This document shows, one piece after another, positions 10,124 to 22,543 of a DNA stretch of 64,000 nucleotides; the first letter of the stretch is position 1, and each line of letters starts with the position of its first letter. A program made the position numbers and the translations under genes. The stretch spans positions 561,724 to 625,723 of the forward strand of contig JADJMO010000004.1 of the NCBI GenBank assembly GCA_016709545.1, given 5' to 3'. Origin of the DNA: Myxococcales bacterium. GTDB taxonomy: Bacteria > Myxococcota_A > Polyangia > Polyangiales > JADJMO01. The notes below the pieces were generated by a model. That model was given only the letters and a program-made list of their open reading frames with translations. It was not told the origin of the DNA and made no database searches.

Positions 10124-13100
10124 TTGGACCCCTTGGACGGCACGGACGCTCCGCTCGAGCCTGGCGCGATCGTCGCCGGGTATCGCATCGAGCGGCTGCT
10201 CGGCTTCGGTGGCATGGGCGCCGTGTACGCGGCGGTGCACCCGATCATCGGCAAGCGCGCCGCCATCAAGGTGATCCAGACCCACGCCGCGCAGTCCAAG
10301 AGCGGCATCGAGCGCTTCGTGCAGGAGGCGCGGCTGGTCAACCAGATCCGGCACCCCGCGATCGTCGACGTGTTCGGGTTCGACGCGCTCCCGGACGGTC
10401 GTCCCGTGCTGCTGATGGAGCTCCTCGAGGGCGAGACCCTGGGGCAGCTCCTGACACGACGCGGGCGGATCGAGGTGGCGGAGACGGTGCAGCTCATGCT
10501 GCCGGTGCTCGACGCGCTCTCGGCCGCGCACACGGCGGGGGTCATCCACCGCGACCTCAAGCCCGAGAACCTGTTCGTCGTGCGGGCCCACGACGGTCGC
10601 CTCACGGCGCGCGTCCTCGACTTCGGCATCGCCAAGCTGGTCGACGCCCCGCCCGGCAGCGGCCTCACGTCGATGAGCGGTGGGCAGCTCGGCACGCCGA
10701 AATACATGTCCCCCGAGCAGTGTCGCGGCGAGCCCATCGACGGCCGCAGCGATCTCTACGCCATCGGGCTCATCCTGTTCGAGATGCTGGCCGGCCGCAG
10801 CCCCTACCCCGGCGGCTCTCCGGCCGAGTTCCTCGGGCAGCACCTCTACGCAGAGCCAGCGCGGCTCGGCGCCTACGCCACGCTCGACCCGCGCCTCGAA
10901 GGCCTCGTGATGGGCCTCTTGCGCAAGGACCGCGAACGGCGGCCGGCCTCCGCCCTCGCGGTGCTCGAGCAGCTGCGCTCGGTCGAGCTCGGCGCCTCGG
11001 TCACGATGGCGCTCGATGGGCCGAGCCTGCGCCCGGTGGTGCCCCGGCGTTCAGCCTCTCGGGCGGCTCCGACAAGGTGGTGATCACGGTCAGCTCCGGC
11101 GCGGCGGCGAAGCCCGACCTGGGGTCGAGCGGTCGCGTCGCCTCGATCCCGGCTCCGAGCGTGGTGCACCCGTCGACCGCGACGAGCGTGGAGGAGAACC
11201 GCGTCTGCACCATCGTGTTCGCCGACGTGGTCGGGTTCACGGCGCTGTCGGAGCGGTTCGCGCCCGAGGAGATCAAGGAGATCGTCGACGGTTGCTTCGA
11301 GACCATGACCGAGGTGATCGAGAAGCACGGCGGGGTGGTCGACAAGTACATCGGCGACTGCGTCATGGCGGTCTTCGGCGTCCCGCGCTCCACCGACAAC
11401 GACGCCGAGCGCGCCGTGCAGGCCGCGTTGCGCCTGCAACAGGCGGTCACCAAGTACGGCCTCCGTCGTCGGGGCCGCATCAAGCTCACCCTGCGCGTCG
11501 GCATCAACACCGGGCGGGTGTTCGCGGGGCGCGTCGGCGGCGGCGCCCGTCGGGACTTCACGGTGATGGGCGACGCGGTGAACGTCGCCTCGCGCCTGCA
11601 GGGCCACGCACCCGAGAGCAGCATCGTCATCGGTCGCGACACGTTCCGCCACGTCACCGGCGTGTTCCAGGTCGAGGAGCTTGCCCCGGTCGTGGCCAAG
11701 GGCAAGTCCGAGCCGCTCGCCTGCTATCGGGTGATCGGCCCCGAGAAGCGCCTCGTCGAGGAGCCGCAGGACGAGTTCTACGGTGCGCCCACCCGGTTCG
11801 TCGGGCGACGCGCCGAGGCCGACCGGCTCGCCGATCTGTTCGACCAGGTCTCCGCGGATCGGCGCGCCCACCTCGCGCTGGTCCACGGTCCGCCCGGCGC
11901 CGGCAAGAGCCGCGTGCGCGAGGAGTTCCAGCGCGACCTCTCGGCGCGCGGGGTCAAGGCCGCGGTGTTCGTGGGTCGTGGCTCGCACCTCTCGCGCGAC
12001 GCCACGTTCGATCTCGCGGCCACCTTGCTGCGCGGCTATTTCCACGTGCACGTCGACGACCCTCGCGAGGTCGTCGCGCAGAAGATCCGCAACGGCGTGC
12101 GCGCGTTCGGGCGCCGCCCCCCGAGCGAGGACACCGGGCAATTCCTCTCTCCAGTCTCGTCCGCGTCGACCCACGCGACCCCCCCGTCTCTCACGCCGGT
12201 GTCGGCCGAGCGGGCCGGCCTCGACCCCGCGGAGCTGGGCGACACCATCGACGCCCTCGCCATGATGCTCGGCGCGGACGCGCGTGGGGCGCTGACCGCG
12301 GCGGGCGAGAGCGTGGACGATCTGCGGGCGCGGATGTGCGCGGCGGTCGCGCGGCTGTTCGGGCTGTTCGCCCAGCACGCGCCGGTGCTCGTGCTCTGCG
12401 ACGGGCTCGAGGCCGCGGACGACGCCAGCCTCGATCTGCTCGAGTACCTCGTGCTGCGGCTCGCCGACGTGCCCATCCTGCTCGTGGGCTTCGGGCGCCC
12501 CGCGCTGTTCGAGCGCCGACCAGCGTTCGCCGAGGGGCGCGAGAGCGCGAGCCGGATCGCCCTCGGCCCGCTCTCGCGCCGCGCGACCGAGGAGCTCGCG
12601 CGCGACCTCTTGCGCCGTGCGCCGCGGGTCACCGCCGACTTCGTGCGGCAGCTGGTCGACCGCGCCGACGGCAACCCGTTCGTGCTCAAGGAGACGCTGC
12701 GCGTCCTGGTCGAGGCCGGCGCGGTCGAGCGATCGGTGGACGACGTCTGGCGCATCGACGAGGCGCGGCTCGAGCAACTCCAGCTGCCATCCACCATCTA
12801 CGGGATCGTCCAGGCGCGGCTCGATCGCCTGTCGCCCGAGCACCGCGCAGCCCTGCAGCGCGCGGCGGTGGTGGGTCGCGTGTTCTGGGAAGGCGCGATC
12901 GAGGCGATGCGCACGCCGGGCAGCGGCGCGCAGGGCGGCGTGCGCGACCAGCTCGAGCGCCTCCGCGCCAACGACCTCGTGCGCGCCCGCGAGTCGAGCA
13001 CGTTCCCGTCCGACCGGGAGTACGCCTTCGCCGACAACGTCACCCGGGAGGTCGCCTACGAGTCGCTGTCGCTGCGCCTGCGCGAGCAGCACCACCGCGC

Positions 13101-14446
13101 GCTCGCGAGCTGGCTCGCCGGGCGGGGAACCGTGGTGGTCGACGGCAACCCCGCCCTGCTCGCCTTCCACTACGACCGCGGCAACGTCCCGCGCGAGGCC
13201 ACCCGCCACTACGTGCGCGCGGGGGATCGGGGCGCCGCGCTCGGTCTCAACGCCGACGCCATCCGCAGCTACGAGCGGGCCTGCGACATCGCGGACTCCA
13301 CGCGCGGCCTCGGCGCCGAGCCGGCGAGCGAGGGCTTCGACGAGAACCGCATCTGCGAGTGGAAGGATCGAGTGCGGCTCCGCCTCGCCCTCGGCGACAC
13401 GTTGCGCCGGGTGGGCCGGCTCGACGAGTCGCAGACCGCCTACGAGGAGGCCTGGGCGGACATCCTCCGCAAGGAGCGGCGTCGCGCGCAGCACCTCGAC
13501 GAGGACGCGGTGCGCACGCTCGACGCCGCGGTGCAGCTGCGCCTCGGGCTCGTCGAGAAGGTGCGCGGCGCGTTCCCGGCGGCCCTTGCCCGCTACGACG
13601 AGGCGCTCCGCCTGCTCGGCCCCGCGGGCGACCCGCGCCTCCTCGCCCCGCTGCTCGCGGCCATCGGGTTCGCGCGCTACCGCCTGGGCGACTACAGCGA
13701 GGCCATCGCGAGCCTCAAGCGTGGCCTCCGCGCGTGCGTGCGCATCCCGCGCCGCGAGCCGGATTTCACCGACGCGGCCTCGCACCTCCTGTTCACGCTC
13801 TCCATCGTGTTCTACCAGCAGAACCGGCTCGTCCAGGCCGAGCGGCTCGGTCGCCAGGCCGCGCGGGTGGTCGACGAGCGGCGCTTCCCGCAGCTCGCCG
13901 CGATCGCGCACAACAACCTGGGCGCCGTGCTGTTCCAGCGCGGCGAGATCGCCCGCGCGCGCGACCGTTTCCTCGAGTCGCTCGAGCTCAAGGAGAAGAT
14001 CGGCGACCTCTACGATCTCGCCGTCGCCCACAACAACGTGGCCGAGGTGGAGCTCCTCCTCGGTGACGCGCGCGGCGCGCTCGCCCACGCGCGCTGCGCG
14101 GTGCAGTTCGCGGAGGGCCTCGCCGCGGCCGATGCGCTGCCCGACGCCGTGCGCAACTACGCGGCCGCGCTCCACGCCAACGGCGACGTGGTCGGCGCGC
14201 TCACCCAGGCCGAGCGGGCGTTCCAGCTGTGCTGCGAGCCCGCGGGGCGGGCCTACCTCGCGCCGGCCGCCGCCACTCTGGCGCAGATCGCCGGGGCGGC
14301 GCGCACGGCGGAGCTCGCGCCCGCGGGCCGGAGCGAGGTCGACGCCGCCATCACCCGCGTCCGCGAGAAGGCCCCCCACCGCGCTCGAGTCGGCCGGGCT
14401 CGAGTCCGCGGCCGAGGCGCTGCGCGAGAAGCTCCGTTCGGCGTAG
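10124..14446 (+). CDS. Ser/Thr kinase - nucleotidyl cyclase - AAA ATPase - TPR fusion, two frameshifts
   Basis: About 1440 residues after correction. Domain 1 is a eukaryotic-type kinase: Gly loop LLGFGGMGAVY, Lys49, HRD at 142-144, DFG from 166 and MSPEQ. Domain 2 is a class III cyclase with both metal aspartates (FADVVGFTALSERF and YIGDCVMAVFG) and MGDAVNVASRL. Domain 3 has Walker A GPPGAGKS (11887-11910) and an acidic Walker-B-like stretch (VLVLCDGLEAADD), followed by winged-helix-like sequence and TPR repeats to the end. The frames join at C runs: 11042-11045 (one C missing, between kinase and cyclase) and 14372-14377 (one extra). The start is TTG at 10124; ATG at 10113 would be in frame if one C is missing from the CCCCCC between them. 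Confidence 0.85.
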
Positions 14447-14497
14447 GACTGTGCCCGGCTACCGGGAGCGCCCGCCGCGTACTACAACCCGGCTCCC

Positions 14498-15289
14498 ATG
14501 ACGCCCGCGCTCGTCGACAGTCACTGCCACTTGCTCGCAGCGCCCGAGGGCAAGCGCCGCGACGCCCAGACCTTGCTCGACGAGGCCCGGGCAGCGGGGG
14601 TGGTCGGCTTCGTCGTGGTGGGCGTCGGCGAGACCACGGCCGAGGCCCACGCGGCCGTCGCCTTCGCGCGCGCGCACGCCGACATCGTGGCGACGGTCGG
14701 GGTGCACCCCCACGACGCGCGGGGGTGTGACGACGCGATGTTCGCCGAGATCGCCGCGCTCGCGGCCGATCCCGGGGTCACCGCGGTCGGCGAGATCGGC
14801 CTCGACTTCCACTACGATCACTCCCCGCGCGACGTGCAGCGCGCGGTGTTCCGGCGCTTCGTCGGCCTCGCGCGCGCCGTGCACAAGCCGATCGTCATCC
14901 ACACGCGCGAGGCGGGCGAGGAGTGCCTCGGCATCCTCGAGGAGGAGGGCGCGCGCGACGTCGGCGGGGTCATCCACTGCTTCAGCGAAGACCTGCCGTT
15001 CGCGCGGCGCGCGCTCGATCTGGGCTTCCACCTCTCGTTCTCGGGCATCGTGACCTTCAAGACCGCCACCAGCATCCACGAGGTGGGTCGCTTCGCGCCG
15101 GCCGATCGGATCCTCGTCGAGACCGACGCGCCATACCTCGCCCCCGTGCCGCTGCGGGGCAAGACCTGCGAGCCGGCGATGGTCGTGCACACGGCGGCGC
15201 GCCTCGCCGAGCTCCGGCAGGTGCCGCTCGTCGAGCTCGCCGCGCAGACGACCGTGAACGCGCGCCACCTCTTCGGGCTCGGCGCATGA
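14498..15289 (+). CDS. tatD: TatD family metal-dependent nuclease
   Basis: 263 residues, normal for TatD. The metal ligands follow the family order: HCH at residues 9-11, Glu in VGEIGLDFHYD, His in IVIHTREA, His in GVIHCFSED, and the final Asp in VETDAPYLAPVPLRGK. TatD proteins are TIM-barrel 3'-5' exonucleases or deoxyribonucleases acting in DNA repair and degradation in the cytoplasm. The start ATG at 14498 follows the upstream fusion gene by 51 bases. The stop overlaps the next start as ATGA, so the downstream Cys-rich gene is translationally coupled. Confidence 0.95.
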   Translation: MTPALVDSHCHLLAAPEGKRRDAQTLLDEARAAGVVGFVVVGVGETTAEAHAAVAFARAHADIVATVGVHPHDARGCDDAMFAEIAALAADPGVTAVGEIGLDFHYDHSPRDVQRAVFRRFVGLARAVHKPIVIHTREAGEECLGILEEEGARDVGGVIHCFSEDLPFARRALDLGFHLSFSGIVTFKTATSIHEVGRFAPADRILVETDAPYLAPVPLRGKTCEPAMVVHTAARLAELRQVPLVELAAQTTVNARHLFGLGA

Positions 15290-16211
15290 AGCCCCGTCGA
15301 CCCCAGCAGATCATCATCGTCGCCTGCGGCACGTTCGTCGTCGGGTTCGCGGTGTGGGCCGCCTACACGCGCTACAAGGCGGCGCTCGACTCGGGGCCGC
15401 TGCCCAAGGGCGAGGCGCTCGAGGCCCTGCGCAAGAAGTTCCACCGCGAGCTCCGCTACTGCCAGGCGCTCGGCGCGGCCGACCAGCCGCAGTGCTTCGA
15501 GAACCGCGCGATCGAGTTCAAAGAGGCGTTCTTCTGCGGCGAGCTCCCCGAAGCCAAGGACCGCGACCAGTGCCTGATCGCCTTTGTCCCGGCCGTCGGG
15601 GTGTTCCCCCCGTGCGACGCGATCGGCGACCCATGGCGTCGTGCGGCCTGCCTCGCCGGCGCGGCGGCGCTGCTCGGCGACGGTCACGCTTGCAAGGCGC
15701 TCACCCAGGCGCGGCCCGGGCTGGTCGCGGCGTGCAAGGAGGGCGAGGCGTGCGTGGCCCAGAACAAGGCGATCGACACGCTGGTGCAGGCGTGTCCCGC
15801 GATGGTGGGGGGCGACATCGCCGGCTGCCCCAAGGACGGCACCGTCTGTCGCACCGCCATCGCGGCGCGCCGTCGCAACCCGGCGCTGTGCACGGGCGGG
15901 CCGGCCGAGGTCGCGGTGTGTCGGCGCGCGGTCGCGACGATCACGCGCGACGCCAGCCTGTGCGGCGAGGGTGACGAGGGCGCCGAGTGCCGCTCGGCCG
16001 TCGCTCGTCGGGCGAGTTCCACCGACTGCGACCCGGTGAAGGAGGTCGAGTGCAGGGGCCGCAAGGCGGGCGCCGGGGAGGCGCCGCGAGCCTGTGCGAG
16101 GGAGACGCCCGCTGCGGGCTCTACCTCGCATACCGCATGCGCAAGGCCGAGGCGTGTGCGCTGGTCAAGGACGCGACGCCGAACGCGGCCTGTCTCGAGC
16201 TCGTGAAGTAG
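15286..16211 (+). CDS. Membrane-anchored Cys-rich protein, one frameshift
   Basis: About 308 residues. An N-terminal anchor (residues 9-26: IIIVACGTFVVGFAVWAA) is followed by a Cys-rich ectodomain with roughly twenty Cys, in repeating Cys-x(6-10)-Cys modules (YCQALGAADQPQCF, CRTAIAARRRNPALC, LCEGDARCGLYLAYR). This suggests a disulfide-rich periplasmic or surface domain. No family recognised. The frame changes at GGGG 16075-16078, where one added G restores GAGGGAASLCEGD and the stop at 16211. The start ATG overlaps the tatD stop. Confidence 0.65.
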
Positions 16212-16230
16212 CCTCGCGCTCGTCTCGAGT

Positions 16231-18707
16231 TCAGCGGCGCTTGCCGCCCTTGCCCTTGCCGCCCTTGGGCGAGGCCTTGCCCTTGTGCGCAGGCTTGCCG
16301 CCCTTGCTCGGCTTCTCGCTGCGCGGCGGCGTCACGCTCGGGCGGCCGGCGCGGTTGGTCGCCCCGGACGCTCCGCGCGGTGGCGCCTTTCCGCGTGGCG
16401 GGGTCCCGCGCGGGGGGGGAAGTGAGCCTCGGCGGCGCGGTCCCGGGCCGTCGTCCACGCCATCGCTCGCGAAGGCGAGCCGACGACCGCTGACCTGGCG
16501 GCGCTCGAGGCCGACGTCTTCGATGCGCACCATCATGCGGTCGCCCAGGTGGATCGCATCGCCCGAGCGGCGGCCGACGGCGCGCAGGCCGTCCTCGTCG
16601 AGGTCGTAGGCGTCGTCGCCCAGCGCCTCGTATTTGACCATGACGTCGACGTAGGGCGCGTCGAGCGCGACGAACACGCCGCTGCCGACCAGCGCGGTGA
16701 CCGTGCCCTCGAACGACTCGCCGATGCGGTCGCGCATGAGGATGCAGCGGTGGAGGTCGACGACCTCGCGCTCCACCTCCATGACCTTGCGCTCCTTGTC
16801 GCTCGCCAGCATCGCGGCCTCGCGCAGGCTCTCGATGGCGGTCTCGCTCTTCTCGGCCGGCTTGCCCTCGCAGAGGCGGTGCACCGCGCGGTGGACGACG
16901 AGATCCGGGTAGCGGCGGATCGGCGAGGTGAAGTGCAGGTACGCGGGCGAGGCGAGGCCGAAGTGGCCGATGTTCACGATGTCGTAGGTGGCCTGCTTCA
17001 TCGACCGCAGGAGCAGCGAGTTGAGCACCTGCGCCTGCGGGTGCTTGGCGATGCTCTTGAGCAGGCGGCCGAGGGCGCGCGGGTCCTGCGCGTCTTCGAG
17101 GTCGAAGCGGATGCCGAGGATCTCGGCCATCGCGGCGAACCGGTCGAGCTTGGCCTCGTCGGGGCGGCCGTGCACGCGGTAGATGGTGGGCACGCCCTTC
17201 TGCGTGAGCTCGTCGGCGACGACCTCGTTGGCGAGGAGCATCAGCTCTTCGATGAGCTGGTAAGCCTTCTTCACCCCGAGATCGGCGCGCGCGCGGATGA
17301 CGTCGGTGCAGACGCCGTTCTCGTCGAGCACCACCTTGGCCTCGGGGAGGTCGAAGTCGAGCGCGCCGCGCCGCATGCGCTTCTGGCGGAGCGCGGAGGC
17401 GCAAGCCCACGCCACCTCGAGGTGCGGGAGCATCTCCTTGGCCTGCTCGGAGGCGGGCTCGTCGCTCGTGAAGGCGAGCGCGCGCGCGACGTCTTCGTAG
17501 GTGAGCTTGGCGACGCTGCGCATGACGCCCTGGACGAGGCGCCGCTTCAGCACGGTGCCCGAGGCGTCGAGGGTGACGCACGCCGCGAGGCAGAGCCGGT
17601 CCTCGTGCGCGATCAGCGAACACAGGTGCGAGGAGAGCTCGCGCGGGAGCATGGGGATCGCGCGGTCGGGCAGGTAGACCGAGCAGCTCCGGTGGCGGGC
17701 GGCGTCGTCGAGCGCGCTGCCCTCGCGCACGTAGCTGGAGACGTCCGCGATGGCGATCCACGCGACCCAGGCGGCGCCTTCGCCGTCCTCCGCGGTGGCG
17801 GGGCGGACCCACACCGCGTCGTCGTGGTCGCGCGCGTCCTTCGGGTCGATGGTGGCGAGCGGGAGCGCGCGCAGGTCTTCGCGGGCGGCGGCGACCTTCG
17901 GGTCGATGACCTCGCCGAACGCGCGCGCCTCGGCCACGGCCTCGCCGGGGAAGCCCTCGACGATCTCCTCGCGGGCGAGGATCTTGAGCACCTCGACCTC
18001 GGGGTCGCCCGGGTCACCGAGGATCTGCACGAGGGCGCCGCGCGGGTGCTCGTCGTGGCGCTCGGGGTAACGCGTGATGGCGATGACGGCGGCCTGGCCG
18101 TCGTAGCCCTCGTTGGCCTCGTCGAGGGTGATGGGACCGCGCATGCGCGGGTCGTCGGGCTCGAGCCACGCGCCTTGCCGCGCCGCCGGAGCACGCCGGG
18201 GACACGCCGCGCCGTGCGCCGCACCACCAAGAGCACCTCGCCCTCGGGGCCCCGCGCGCTCGAGCGAAACACGCGGACGGTCACCTGATCGCCGTGCAGC
18301 GCGCCGCCGATCATCTCGGGCGAGATGTAGACGTCGCGGTCGCCCGGGGAGGCGACGAAGCCGAAGCCGCGCGGGTGGATGGTGATCATGCCCACGCGCT
18401 CGCGCGGAGGGCGCCGGCTGAACGGCGGCTCACTCGGCGTGGCGGCCGGGGGTGCCCCGGGCGGGGGAGGAGGCCGCACGCTCTCGGCGGCGGCGGCCTC
18501 CGGATCGACCTCGACGTCGTCGCCGATGCGGTAGCGATGCCCCGGGAACGCGCGCACCGCGCCCGAGAACACGAGGTCGTCCAGCATCGCCGTGAGACCG
18601 GGCGTGCCTTCGATCCCGAGCCGCTGGGCGATCTCGGCGACGTGCACGGGTCGCGTGTGCTCGGCGAGCACCTCGAGCACACGCAGGCGATGGGGCAGGG
18701 CAGACAT
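16231..18707 (-). CDS. rnr: Ribonuclease R, one frameshift
   Basis: A processive 3'-5' exoribonuclease for structured RNA, about 825 residues. The order is: an N-terminal winged-helix region (LRVLEVLAEHTRPVHVAEIA), a cold-shock-like OB segment with GMITIHPRGFGFVASP, the RNB catalytic core with the acidic cluster IDPKDARDHDDAVWV, DFDLPEAKVVLD, HFTSPIRRYPDLVVHR, then an S1 domain (GTVTALVGSGVFVALDAPYV) and a Lys/Gly/Arg-rich tail typical of RNase R. One base is missing near 18169-18172, where KARWLEPDDPRMRG is restored by inserting one. The start ATG at 18707 overlaps the stop of the upstream lipoprotein gene by one base (TGATG). Confidence 0.92.
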
Positions 18708-19255
18708 CAGTCGTCGTCGGAGCCCTTCTTCTTCTTCTTCTTCTTGGAGTCGCCGTCGTCGTCGGAGCCCTTCTTCTTCTTGCTCCCGCTCTCGGCGACG
18801 TCGCCGATGGCGAGGCGGCCATTGAGCTCGTTGCCCTCGAAGTCCTTCTCGAACTTCACGTGGCACTCGTAGATGGCGTCTTCCATGTCGGTGCCGTTGT
18901 CACCGACGGTGAGCATGAAGGTGCCCGTGCCGGTGACCAGCTCCCACTTCTCGTCGGTCTTGTCGGAGGTGTCGCCCTCTTTGGCGGCTTCCTTGTCGTG
19001 GTATTTGCGCCACTGGTAGGTCATCTTGGTGGCGGTCGGGATGTTCTCGTAGGCGATGTCGCAGCCGATGAACTTCGCCGATCCGCTCTTGGCCTTCTCC
19101 TTGGCCGCGAGGGTCTTCGAGTTCATCCCCGTGCGGGTGCCGATGGTGACCGTGGCCTTGGGCTTCTTGGCCAGGGCCATCAGGAGACGACAACCGGTGC
19201 CCGTGCCGAGCGCGAGTGCGGCCACGAGCGCGAGTCCTTGCCACTGCTTGATCAT
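18707..19255 (-). CDS. Lipoprotein of unknown function with charged repeat tail
   Basis: 182 residues with a signal peptide (MIKQWQGLALVAALALGTGTGC) whose Cys at about residue 22 is the likely lipidation site. The central 110 residues look like a compact beta-rich domain with two further Cys (FIGCDIAYENI and IYECHVKFEK), which could pair. The last 25 residues are a low-complexity repeat of Lys runs and GSDDD, encoded by repeated CTTCTTCTT and GTCGTCGTCGG DNA prone to slippage. No named family recognised. It is translationally coupled to rnr. Confidence 0.7.
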   Translation of the reverse strand: MIKQWQGLALVAALALGTGTGCRLLMALAKKPKATVTIGTRTGMNSKTLAAKEKAKSGSAKFIGCDIAYENIPTATKMTYQWRKYHDKEAAKEGDTSDKTDEKWELVTGTGTFMLTVGDNGTDMEDAIYECHVKFEKDFEGNELNGRLAIGDVAESGSKKKKGSDDDGDSKKKKKKKGSDDD

Positions 19256-19318
19256 GTTCGTGCGTCCTCCAGCTCGCAGGGACGTTACCCGATCCCGACG
19301 GCGTCGCGATCGCGAAAT

Positions 19319-19357
19319 CTCACCCGAAGGTCAGACGATCTCTGACCTTCGCGTGAG
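19319..19357 (-). promoter_or_regulatory. Strong hairpin between the S1 gene and the lipoprotein gene
   Basis: CGAAGGTCAG (19325-19334) pairs perfectly with CTGACCTTCG (19342-19351) across a 7-base loop. The stem continues after one C:C mismatch with CTCAC (19319-19323) against GTGAG (19353-19357), making 15 base pairs in all. It lies 62-100 bases upstream of the lipoprotein start at 19255 and about 100 bases after the S1 gene stop. There is no U tract, so it is either a rho-assisted terminator for the S1 gene or a leader or operator element for the lipoprotein-rnr pair. Confidence 0.6.
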
Positions 19358-19399
19358 GAAGCTGCCCGAGCGTCGCGACCGAGCCTACTTCTTGTTGTT

Positions 19400-19423
19400 G
19401 CGGCCGCCCGTGGAGGCGGCCGC
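19400..19423 (-). terminator. Candidate terminator hairpin after the S1-domain gene
   Basis: GCGGCCGCC (19400-19408) pairs perfectly with GGCGGCCGC (19415-19423) around a 6-base loop. It lies 33 bases past the stop of the S1-domain gene on the minus strand. The sequence after the stem (read on the minus strand) is CAACAACAAG, not a U run, so it is only terminator-like. Confidence 0.45.
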
Positions 19424-19455
19424 TGTTCGCTGCGCTCGCCTGCGGCTCGCTCCGC

Positions 19456-21412
19456 TCACTTCGCGAGGCCCTTGTTCTTGAGCAGATCGCCGAAGGTGCC
19501 GAACTTGGCGGCCTGCTTGACCTCGTTCTGGTACTGGCGGAACGAGGCGCGCTCCTGATCGGTCTGGAGGGCCTTGATCGAGAGCTTGGCGCCCCCGCGC
19601 GGATCGAGCTCGACCACCTTGGCGTCGAGCTCGGTGCCGGTCGGGAACGTGCGGCGCAGGTCGGTGCCCTTGGCCGTGCCGGTGGCCATGCCCGGGATGA
19701 ACCCCTTGGCGAAGCGTCCGGTCTGGCCGAGGATCCGGACCACGAGGCCGTTCGGCTCGTGGCTCTCGACGATGACCTTCACGGCCTGGTGCGGGCCGAG
19801 GCGGCCCGGGTTGTGGCCGATGTGGCCGCCGCCCTGTCCCCCGTATTGTCCCCCGTGCTGCGGCGGCGGGTTCCAGACCTCGCCCTCCTTGGGCGCCTCG
19901 TGGAGGCCGAGCTTGTGGGCCTCGTAGTTGGCCTGCGCGACGACGACATCCAGCTCCTCGCCGACCTTGAGCACCTCGTTCGGGTGGTTGAGGCGGCGGG
20001 GGGCGTTGATGTCGCTGATGTGGAGGAGGCCGTCGAGGCCGGGCTCGAGCTCGATGAACGCGCCGAACGGCTGCAGGCGGACGACCTTGCCCTTGTGACG
20101 GCTGCCGCGCGGATACCGCTCGGCGACGTTCTCCCAGGGGTCCTTCTCGACGGCCTTCTTGGAGAGCCAGACCTTGCCGCGCTCGTCGATGCGCAGGATC
20201 TTGACCTCGGTCTCCTCGTTGACCTTGAAGATCTCGCGCAGCGGCTTGCCGACGATGTGCGACGAGTCGGCGATCGGGCAGAGCCCGTCGACGCCACCGA
20301 TGTCGATGAACGCGCCGAACGGCTGGATCGAGCGGACGACGCCCTTCACCACCGCGCCGACCTGCACGGTCTCGAGGAGCTTGCCGCGGATCTCGCGCGC
20401 CTCGGCGTCGAGCGCCGTCTTGCGCGAGAGGACGAACTCGCGTCCCCGCTTCTCGAACTGCACGATGTCGAACGACAGGCGCTGGCCGATGAGGTGGTGG
20501 AGATCGGCGCCGAGGCGCAGATCGACGTGCGAGGCGGGGGCGAACCCGCGCAGGCCGTCGACGTCGATCTCGATGCCGCCGCGGATGACGCCGGTGACCA
20601 GGCCGTCGATCGGCTGCTTGGCCTCCTGCGCCGCCTTGACGAGGTCGAGCGCCGCGAGCCAGCGGTTGAGATCGCGGGTGAGCACGACGAGGCCGCCACG
20701 GGCGCCGTCGTTGACCACCTTGCCGATCACGTTCTCGCCGACCTGCGGGGTCTCGCTCTCGGGGATCTCCTTGCGGTCGAAGATGCCGAGGGCCTTGCCG
20801 GCCACGTCGAGCATGATCGCGTCGGGGAGGATCGCGGTGACGCGCGCGGCGACTTCTTCGCCGGTGCCGAAGGGCGCCTTCTCGCGGCCGTGGTGCTCCT
20901 TCTTGCCGCGACGGCGCTTCTTCTTGTCGCCGCCCTCGCCACCCTCGGCGCCTTCGGCCTTGGCCTCGCCACCCTCGGTAGCTTCGCCTTCTTCGCCTTC
21001 GCCTTCTTCACCTTCGGCGTCGTCGCCTTCGCCTTCGGCCTTGGCCTCGCCGCTCGCCTCGGCGCCCGGCGCACCCGGCACCGCACCCGGCTTCTTCTTG
21101 CGACGGCGACGACGACGCTTCTTGGGCGGACCCTCACCGGTCGCGGCGGCCTCGCCGGTCGGCGCGGCGCCTTCGGCGGCTTCTCCCGTCGCGCCTTCGC
21201 TCGGCGCTGCGCCCTCGCTCGGCGCTGCGCCTTCGCTCGGCGCAGGAGAAGAGCTCGCCTCGGCGGCGCGCCCTCCGCGGGCGTGTTCGGGGTTGCGCCC
21301 GTCGGGGCAGAAGAAGTCGGACCAGCGGACTCGCTGGGGCGTTGCCGGCGGACTCGCCGACGTTGCCGCCAGCCGTGTCGCCAGTGTTCTGGGTGGGATC
21401 GCTCTCGGTCAT
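19456..21412 (-). CDS. S1-domain RNA-binding protein (ribosomal S1-like), N-terminal frameshifts
   Basis: About 650 residues. After a low-complexity acidic/Ala and Lys/Arg-rich N-terminal third come four S1/OB modules (GEEVAARVTAILPDAIMLDV; IDGLVTGVIRGGIEIDVDG; VGAVVKGVVRSIQPFGAFID; HKGKVVRLQPFGAFIELEPG) and a fifth divergent module near VKVIVESHEPNGLVVRIL. Such proteins bind RNA during translation initiation or decay. It resembles ribosomal protein S1, but the basic and acidic N-terminus and the odd C-terminal spacing suggest an S1 paralogue. The ATG at 21412 (MTESDPTQNTGDTAGG) is in a different frame from the body. Two missing bases, near 21334-21340 and 21262-21272, connect them through SAGPTSSAPTGATPNTPAEG. 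Confidence 0.8.
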
Positions 21413-21499
21413 GACCAGCCTTGGGGAAGGGGGCGCGGAGCCTAGCACTTCGCCCGCCCTGCTTGTCACGCTGGCCGGGGCGTGCTCTCAGATTGCCCC

Positions 21500-22539
<1,040 letters not shown>

Positions 22540-22543
22540 GCAC

